Made by a program: the position numbers and the translations under genes. Below the pieces are notes generated by a model that was given only the letters and a program-made list of their open reading frames with translations, was not told the DNA's origin and made no database searches. Positions 57,408 to 64,000 of a stretch of DNA of 64,000 bases are shown here, piece after piece. Source of the DNA: Microplitis mediator (lineage: Eukaryota; Arthropoda; Insecta; Hymenoptera; Braconidae). The stretch lies in assembly GCF_029852145.1 (NCBI RefSeq), contig NC_079973.1, positions 10,498,385 to 10,562,384 on the forward strand. The letters run 5' to 3'. Within the stretch, counting starts at the first letter, position 1. Every line of letters starts with the position of its first letter.

Positions 57408-58990
57408 GTTACAACCACAGGACTAAAGGACGGGACGATGCTTTGGAAGAACCGGGGAAGGACCAGAGATATGTCAAGGGGAAAAGGAGACTTATGGAGT
57501 GGGGGAGATAGATGCTCTCGACCCCGTCCCACTGCTTCCACAGCCTCAGGGGCTAGGAGAGATGCTACCCGACCCTCCAAACTCGAAGAACGGCGGCCAT
57601 AATGCCTTCGATATACCACCATCATGTCTCTATGTATGTGTTTGTCTACACCTACTACAGACGCTTTCAAGACGCCTTATTTCCAATTTAAGTCTTAATA
57701 AGGGCGCTGGGAACTATAATCTAATCCACGGGACGTTACCTTATTATTGGAATATCGCTAAAAGACGTCGTGCTATAGGATGTATACTTAAATTTAAGTA
57801 ATTCACTGATTTTAATTCATTTCACCATAATTTTCATACAGTCATCCGGTTTTATTATTATATTACTATTTTTATTATTATTCTTCGCGATTTAAGAACA
57901 AGTCGTGTTGTAATGATCGATGAACAAAAAAAATCATAAGTTTGTAGACAATGAATACATCGGTTAGTAATTCATTCTTTACGAAATTTGAAAAAAACAA
58001 CTTTTTTAGTCATGTAAAAACATCATTTTAAAAAAATTCCAAAAAAGTTCCACATGCGAACCGTCTAAATTTGAGACATTAGAACTTTCTTCAAACTTTT
58101 ATGATTTTCGATTAAAATTTAATGTGAATAAATTTTGAATCAGATGAGCACATTTTTGAAACATAATTCTGAAAACGAATTTTTACTACAGTTTGCACTC
58201 GTTCAGAAAAAGTTAAAAAATCTCTAATTGTGTATTGCTTATGGCGATTCAATGTTATTTGGGTCATTCTATGTCAAATCGACAAATGGTTGGAATCGAC
58301 CCCCTCCGATTCAGATAAATTTTGGTGGAGAGTTTTGTCTCATCATAAAATGAAGTTCTCCCGAAGGAAAAATTTTTCTTGGGAGTTATGCAAAATTGAA
58401 AATTTCAGTTTTTCTGGTTTTTTAAGTTTATTTATTTAATATTTCATAACCTACTATATATTTTCAAAACACCGCCAGTGCGTTCAAAGAAAACACTTAG
58501 AGATATGAGAAAAAAAATTTTTTGGGAAAAAAATTCTGAAAATTACCAAAATTGAAAAATAGTTCAATGTGAAATTTTCAAACTGTCTCAAATTTAGGAG
58601 TTTCATCTGTTGAATTTTTTTGGAACGAATTTTGTTACATGGGTATGAAAATCCTGATTTGTATACAGAAATAAATTTTTACTTGCCCTTAATCACATAT
58701 TTAAAATATAAATAGAATTTATCTACTGATCGTGTTCGTTCACTGAACCAGTCCCCCTGCTTGACTTCAAAATTTATCTGTGGAGACATAATTTTATTAG
58801 GTTTATATAACTGCGCTCTCATGATGATGAATAAAGTTACTAATCAACAGTTTCTTTATATAGAAAATAAATTTTATCGCAGTCGTAAAATCACAGGGAA
58901 AGATATCAAACCAGATTTTTTTTCAATAATTTTTAAAGTGAAATTGTCAAAATATTTTCGCGGTGAATCACACAAAGAAGAAATTTTTGG
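57408..58990. other. No recognisable gene
   Basis: 57408-57800 continues the unique GC-balanced island, with opposite-strand ORFs of about 95-100 codons and no known motif. From 57800 the DNA is AT-rich. TTATGGCGATTCAATGTTATTTGGG near 58238 resembles the interior of the MITE at 641-845. Confidence 0.35.
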
Positions 58991-59320
58991 TGCAAAAAAT
59001 TTTTACTCATGAAATTTTTTGTTTTTAATTGAAAATGCAAAAATATTTTTGGGACAAGTCAAATTTTTTTGAGGCGAGTAATAATTTTTCACGCCAAGAA
59101 ATCCTTTTTACTGTGAAGAAAAAAAGGATACCTTGGATTGAAATTAATTTTCATGGCCTAAGAAAATTTTTTGCAATACAAAAAAAAGCAAAAATTTTCT
59201 GAGTACAGGAAAGAAACATTCTTGGCTCAAAATAATTTTGTTGAACTAAGAAAATTTTGTCTTTGCTACTGGATTTCAATAAAATTCTGGAGCCAAGAAA
59301 ATAATTTTCAAATGACGGCA
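58985..59320. repeat. CAAGAAA-family remnants
   Basis: Two adjoining degraded pieces with TTTTTGGTGCAAAAAATTTT, CACGCCAAGAAATCCTTTTT and GAGCCAAGAAAATAATTTTC words. The overlapping ORFs here are repeat translations. Confidence 0.45.
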
Positions 59321-59873
59321 TCATTTTTTTTTTGTCTAATTGATAATTCCACTGCAAGTTTAAAAAAATATATTCAGATAAATTTGAATTTTTATATAAA
59401 AATCATTTACTAGTGATTTCATGAGGATCTCACCGAAGATATAAGCGAGACCCTAAAAGAGAAAATTGAGTCATAAAATTTTTTATTATCTAAACATACC
59501 CACCAATAAAAATTAGGAAAGGTCGTGGCAAAGCAAACCATAAAAATTTTATTAGTTTATACAGAAACCAACGATTGAACTTCATCACGTACTATTTAAG
59601 AATACCCTTTTTTTCACATATTTAACTATATGTAGGTTCAAATCTAAAAACTCGATCAATAGAATGAATCACCTCATAAAGATTCAAAGTACAAATCTTG
59701 AAACATTAAATACTAATTGTTTGTTTTCGGGTCGTAAAAACTTGAAATCTTTAGAAAATGAACAAAATTTTTGTCACCAACTTGATATTGTTAATACCCG
59801 AGACGAAAAATTCGAGTCTCTTGGAGTCTCTGAATGAAAGACTTCTTATATTATTTGGAAATCTTTGTGGTGG
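59321..59873. other. Repeat-derived AT-rich DNA, no gene
   Basis: Words such as CGAGTCTCTTGGAGTCTCTG at 59800-59830 recur as CTCTACGAATCTCTGAG at 62110-62130 on the other side of the 59874-62092 element, so these flanks may be two halves of one older repeat. Confidence 0.4.
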
Positions 59874-62092
59874 CCCGAGTCGAAATTTTAAACCTCTCTA
59901 GAACCTAGACATTCTAAAATTAAGAACGAAAAGGACTTACTGAGTACTTATTTTCTATAGAAAAACAACTCCTAAATAAAACCTCTAAATGTCGGTTACG
60001 GGAAAAAATGACATGTTCAGTCGTTAAGTAGGCGTAAAAGTTTTAAATTGTAAATACTTTTTAGAGCCTAAGCATAATCCAGAATCTTATCAAGTCCTAT
60101 TCATTCTACAGTGGTCAATCCCGGGAAAAAAATGTATTTGTTAGATTTTATGGAATTATTTTTTTTCCGGGATGGGTTACCCGTCCAATTTATGTCCCTC
60201 CTCGATGCTGCTCAACTTTTGTTATTGAAGAATCGTAGTCTGCTCCGCTCGTCTATTGGCCACTTGGCGATATAAAAAATTCGTGGCTGTATTTATGATT
60301 ACACGTAAATTCTTATTAGCCATATTTTATAGTATTAATTTATAATAAGATAATAATTTGCACATTATTAAATAAATAAATAAATAAATTATTGCAGATA
60401 TAACTTGTTTCTCAATCACGATCAGGTTAAATTATATATAAAAAAACGATTTGAATAATTCAACTATCGATTGTTTAATGGCCATAAAATTTTAAAATTA
60501 ATTAAATTTATTGATTTTTAATGATCTATATTTTTGAATTAATGGCGAAACTTTTGAACTTTTCCTTGAGTAATGACGATTTAATTTTAATTGATAGTTG
60601 ACAAAATAAAAGTTTAATAACATTAAAATTAAAATTGTCATATTATGTAATATATATATATAAATATGTAGGGGAAAGGGAAGGCGGGGGTAGGCAAAAC
60701 GAGGTACTCTCAAAATTTTATAAAAAAAACAATTTCATTTTTTAAATGTATTTTAACCATTCCAAAATTACTTTTGTTAATTTAATTAAGCATTATTTTG
60801 ATTTTTTTTCGTTACACTTTTTCAAAAATCGAGTGTCGGTCGAAAAATGTTAATGACTTTTGTATTATGATTAAAAATATTAAAAACTTTTTTTATCTTC
60901 CTTTCCATCCAATAATTGTGTAAAATATAATTTTTCTTAAGAGGATGTGCCATCTATTCTCTTTCTCACACACATGTAAACGAACGGAACTGTCCTTGTT
61001 ACACTTACATTAGCAAATGGAAATTTCAAATGAGCCGTTCTCAGAGATAAACTGCAATTTCCGAACGAGAAACATTTCATTCGATAAATAATAAGTTTAC
61101 GCATCGAATGACATATTTTGTTTAATAATTTGGGTCTTTACCTGTGAAAACGGTTCATTTCAAAATCACCTGGTACACTCTCTTAATGTAAGTAAATTAC
61201 AAAAAATTGTAATGAAATCAAACTCATTTAATATCCAGAATTTTTTTTTTTTTTTTTTACATTTTTCAGGGGGTACCCTATTTTGCCTGCAAATTTTTTT
61301 TTTTTATTTTAGAGAATCAGTGTCACAAGTGTATTTTTTATTTTCTTTATTATTATTCTTATCGATAGTGGACTTTCGTTTGTTAGAGCTTTCCTTATTA
61401 ATTGCAGCCGTAAAGGTTGACCATATTCCATTGATATTGTTGTTACTTTCTATTATTGTTGCTTATCATAAAAAGATTCTTCATAAAAAGTTATGTGTAA
61501 CTGATGAAATTTTCGCTTTATTTACGGAATAACTTATTACTTTCAATTCGAATTAATTCGATACTCAAATTTGTATCGTTATTTAAACAATTCTTATAAC
61601 AAATATAAATGAATAAAAAAATAACAAATAAATATATGATCGAATAATTAAATAATCATAAACAAGTTAATTATTTAATACACAATTTGTTATTAAGAAT
61701 GTGAAAATTAAATGTTATTATTTTAATTCAAGTTTTCTCTTTTACAGAATCTTTAGGAGCTATTTATTGTATAGAATACTCATAGGGCTTAGTTAGGTTC
61801 ACTGAAAGATATTAAATAAGAAAAAAAAAAGTAACATAGAATTTAAAGAACTTATTTAGGAGTTACTTAGGTTTTAATTAGAAAGTTTAGAATTTATCCT
61901 ACCTAATGATAATGAATAGTTTGTATAGGTTCTTTAAAGACGTTAAATTTCGATTTTTTAGAGTCCATAGGACCTAATAAGAGTATATAGTATGAAAAAT
62001 ACTTATTTAGGTCCACTTAAGAATCTCAAGTACTAAAATAGGAGCATTTAAGTATATTGAGTACTTAAAGAGAAGTTAAATTTCGACTCGGG
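59874..62092. mobile_element. 2.2-kb CCCGAGTCGAAATT-ended element
   Basis: The left end CCCGAGTCGAAATTTTAAAC and the right end TTAAATTTCGACTCGGG are inverted. GG on both sides (59872-59873 and 62093-62094) is a 2-bp duplication. It has no ORF of a known family; the 106-codon ORF at 61212-61532 is F/L-rich without a recognised domain. It contains a GGGG-type MITE and an (AAAT)n tract at about 60367-60388. Confidence 0.6.
60671..61290. mobile_element. GGGG-type MITE, degraded copy
   Basis: It starts after TA with GGGGAAAGGGAAGGCGGGGG and TAGGCAAAACGAGGTACTC. The inverted counterpart GGGGGTACCCTATTTTGCCTG lies at 61270-61290. The outer GGGG end on the right is missing. Confidence 0.4.
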
Positions 62093-63017
62093 GGCCCATA
62101 GAAACTTGATCTCTACGAATCTCTGAGCAAGAGACTTCAGAAGACTGTTTTAAAGTTACACAAATATTTCAGTAAGAGACGTCGCTAGACTATTTTAGAG
62201 CGCAAGAAAAATTTTTCATTATGAAGTGAAAACAAAAATTTTCTTAGCTCAAGAAAGTTTTCCTTTTTGACTGAAATTTTCCTCAATGACGGAAGTTAAA
62301 AAAAGAACTCTTTTTTCAAAACCAAATTTGAAATAACATACAGTAAGATTTTAAAGTCCTTTGGAGACGCGTGCTTGACGTCAAATTCTTTTGACTATTT
62401 TGTAAGTCGTTCGTTAACATTACGCATCTACGATCATAAATTTGCCGAAGCCTGTAATTTTATAGCCATGTGAATCCATTATATTATGTGAAGTGCCAGT
62501 CAGTAAGTTTACACCAGTAACACACCGGTAGTTTCTGATGGTCCCGTGACTTGGTTTTTATTACATCGTAAACCAACTCCAGTCTGCCCAGCATTAAGAA
62601 ATAACTTTAGATGATCCTGAATACTGCAACTCAGTGTTGCTGTACGGGATGACAAGACAACCTGTAGACTACATCATTCCATACCGGCCGATATCAATCG
62701 GCTATTAAACAACATTAATAAACAAACATTTATTTGTGGGACGGCCGGAGTAATCATGAATTTATATGAAAGTTGTTAGGAAACAATTGCGATACAAGTA
62801 GTAGTTTTCAAACCAATATATTTTTTGTTGGCTTGTAAAGATAATTCCATAAAAATGAATTTCTTCCGAATGTAACAATAAATCTACAGAAATAGAAAAA
62901 AACTAATATCTAGTAATTGATTACATAGGGGTGGGTGGGGGAGGGTCCATTACGAAAAAAGGGCTTATAAGTAATATGAATATAAGCCCCCCCCCCCCCT
63001 TATATCTGTAATATAGC
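62093..63017. other. No recognisable gene
   Basis: A CAAGAAA-family remnant lies at 62195-62260. The section 62350-62760 is unique and more GC-balanced without a usable ORF. A G-rich (62929-62946) and a C-rich (62986-62999) tract flank the approach to the next feature and could pair. Confidence 0.35.
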
Positions 63018-63311
63018 TTGTATCCAATGATACTCAAACTACACTCCATGGATTCTCACGTGGACCACTTTGCTGAAAATCTTGGAGACTACAGTGAAGA
63101 ACAGGGAGAACGATTCCATCAAGACATAAGTGTGATGGAGAATAGGTATCAGGGAAATTGGAATATTAATATGATGGCAGATTTTTGCTGGACACTTAAA
63201 AGGGATACACCGAGAGATGATAAAAAACGAAAGAAAAATCCACTGAGAACAAAAGAGTTCGATACCAACGAAGAACAGTTCAAAATTCGAGCAAATCGTT
63301 CTCCATTCTAG
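63018..63311 (+). pseudogene. C-terminal fragment of a widespread arthropod repeat-type protein
   Basis: 97 codons to a stop. The stretch ENLGDYSEEQGERFHQDI, followed by MENRYQG and MMADFCWTLKRD, closely resembles the C-terminal signature of uncharacterised proteins that occur in many copies in insect and other arthropod genomes (typical form ...GERFHQDI...YQG.W...M.ADYCW.L.RD). Those proteins are usually taken to derive from mobile elements; their function is not known to me. Nothing upstream of 63018 continues the family, so the fragment is truncated. It could instead be a last exon, since a conserved segment like this is often the final coding part. Confidence 0.55.
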
Positions 63312-63914
63312 TTATACGTCATTTTTTATAGATATTACAATTGTTCATATTTTCAGTTCCGAAACTTTTATTTTATGCGTGAAAAAATATAGTAAAAGTA
63401 TTCAATCATGTATTATAGATTTTTTCTCATATTTGTAACTGCAATTTTCCCAATTTTTTTAGTTTTTTGAGATTTTTTTAAATTTTAAAACGTTTATAGG
63501 ACAAGAAAACTTCAGATTCAAATCCAGTGGACCAAAATACATAAAAATCATACTTAATCTAAATCCAAGAAATATTTTTCATCTCGATAATTTCGATTTT
63601 TCATGATTTCTTGCAATTTATTTCGGGTTTTCGCAATTTTTTCAAATTTTCACGGCTCAAAAAGCTAATTATAATTCAGATTCAGATTCAGTAAGTTGAA
63701 ATACTTAAAAATCATACTTGATCCGGGTCCAAAAAAATTTTTTCATCGCTGTACCTATAGTTTTTCGCAATTTTTTTGTGTTTTTTGAATTTTACTCAAA
63801 TCTGGAGGGTGACCGGGCCAAACGGACTTCAAATTCGGATTCAGCGGGTTGAAATACATGTCCTTAGGTGGGTCCGGTCAAAAGTAAAATCAACTTTTTT
63901 TTTTTGTGTGCCGG
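63312..63914. other. No recognisable gene
   Basis: AT-rich DNA with two or three diverged repeats of TTTTTTCATCTCGATAATTTC-like and AAATACATAAAAATCATACTT-like words spaced about 190 bp (63530, 63700), suggesting a degraded tandem duplication. Confidence 0.35.
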
Positions 63915-64000
63915 TGTTATTCCCTGGTCAGATGTTATATTTACATAAGTCGCTCTGCATTATTTACATCAATACTTCTGTGACTTCTGCAACTTCACTT
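63915..64000. repeat. Dispersed repeat cut by the window end
   Basis: CCTGGTCAGATGTTATATTT onward is closely similar to 53624-53705. The rest lies outside the window. Confidence 0.6.

Overview
This 64-kb window is AT-rich, gene-poor eukaryotic DNA. It has introns with GT-AG borders, many short inverted-repeat transposons inserted into each other, microsatellites and satellite-like arrays. There is no bacterial gene organisation, and I see no ribosomal RNA or intact tRNA gene. The repeat style (very many small TIR elements starting CACGG, CACAG, CCCGAGTC or GGGG, with TA or other 2-bp target duplications) suggests an insect, possibly a parasitoid wasp. That placement is an inference from repeat style only.

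The only well-supported protein-coding locus lies inside a 13,087-bp DNA transposon at 31095-44181. It is bounded by a near-perfect terminal inverted repeat starting CACTGAGAGAAAA and by a TA target duplication, which fits an animal CACTA/EnSpm element. It carries two minus-strand genes in tandem. One is an intact 826-aa transposase-like protein with N-terminal zinc-finger motifs (33186-35666). The other, 230 bp upstream, is a six-coding-exon gene that I assembled by hand (35897-40264). It gives an uninterrupted 499-aa protein with an N-terminal SAM domain. The element also holds a hAT-like insertion with an 8-bp target duplication, three small transposons in two introns of the SAM gene, a roughly 605-bp unit repeated three times upstream of the SAM gene, and a 1-kb inverted-repeat element that interrupts the third unit.

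Layout: 1-5.1 kb has a possible decayed coding stretch, a LINE 3' end and scattered repeats. 5.1-7.4 kb is a nest of MITEs. 8.4-9.8 kb is a 74-bp tandem repeat with a 444-bp higher-order period. Repeats and unrecognised unique DNA fill 10-27 kb. A (TA)n tract and a perfect CTCF-type motif lie near 27.6 kb. The CACTA element occupies 31.1-44.2 kb. Three copies of a 935-bp element with a tRNA-like promoter segment occur at 46.4, 49.4 and 55.1 kb. A 2.2-kb element with similar CCCGAGTC ends lies at 59.9-62.1 kb, and a C-terminal fragment of a widespread arthropod repeat-type protein at 63.0 kb.

Outside the CACTA element no host gene could be recognised. Several more GC-rich unique islands may be exons or regulatory DNA of an unseen gene, but nothing in them can be named.
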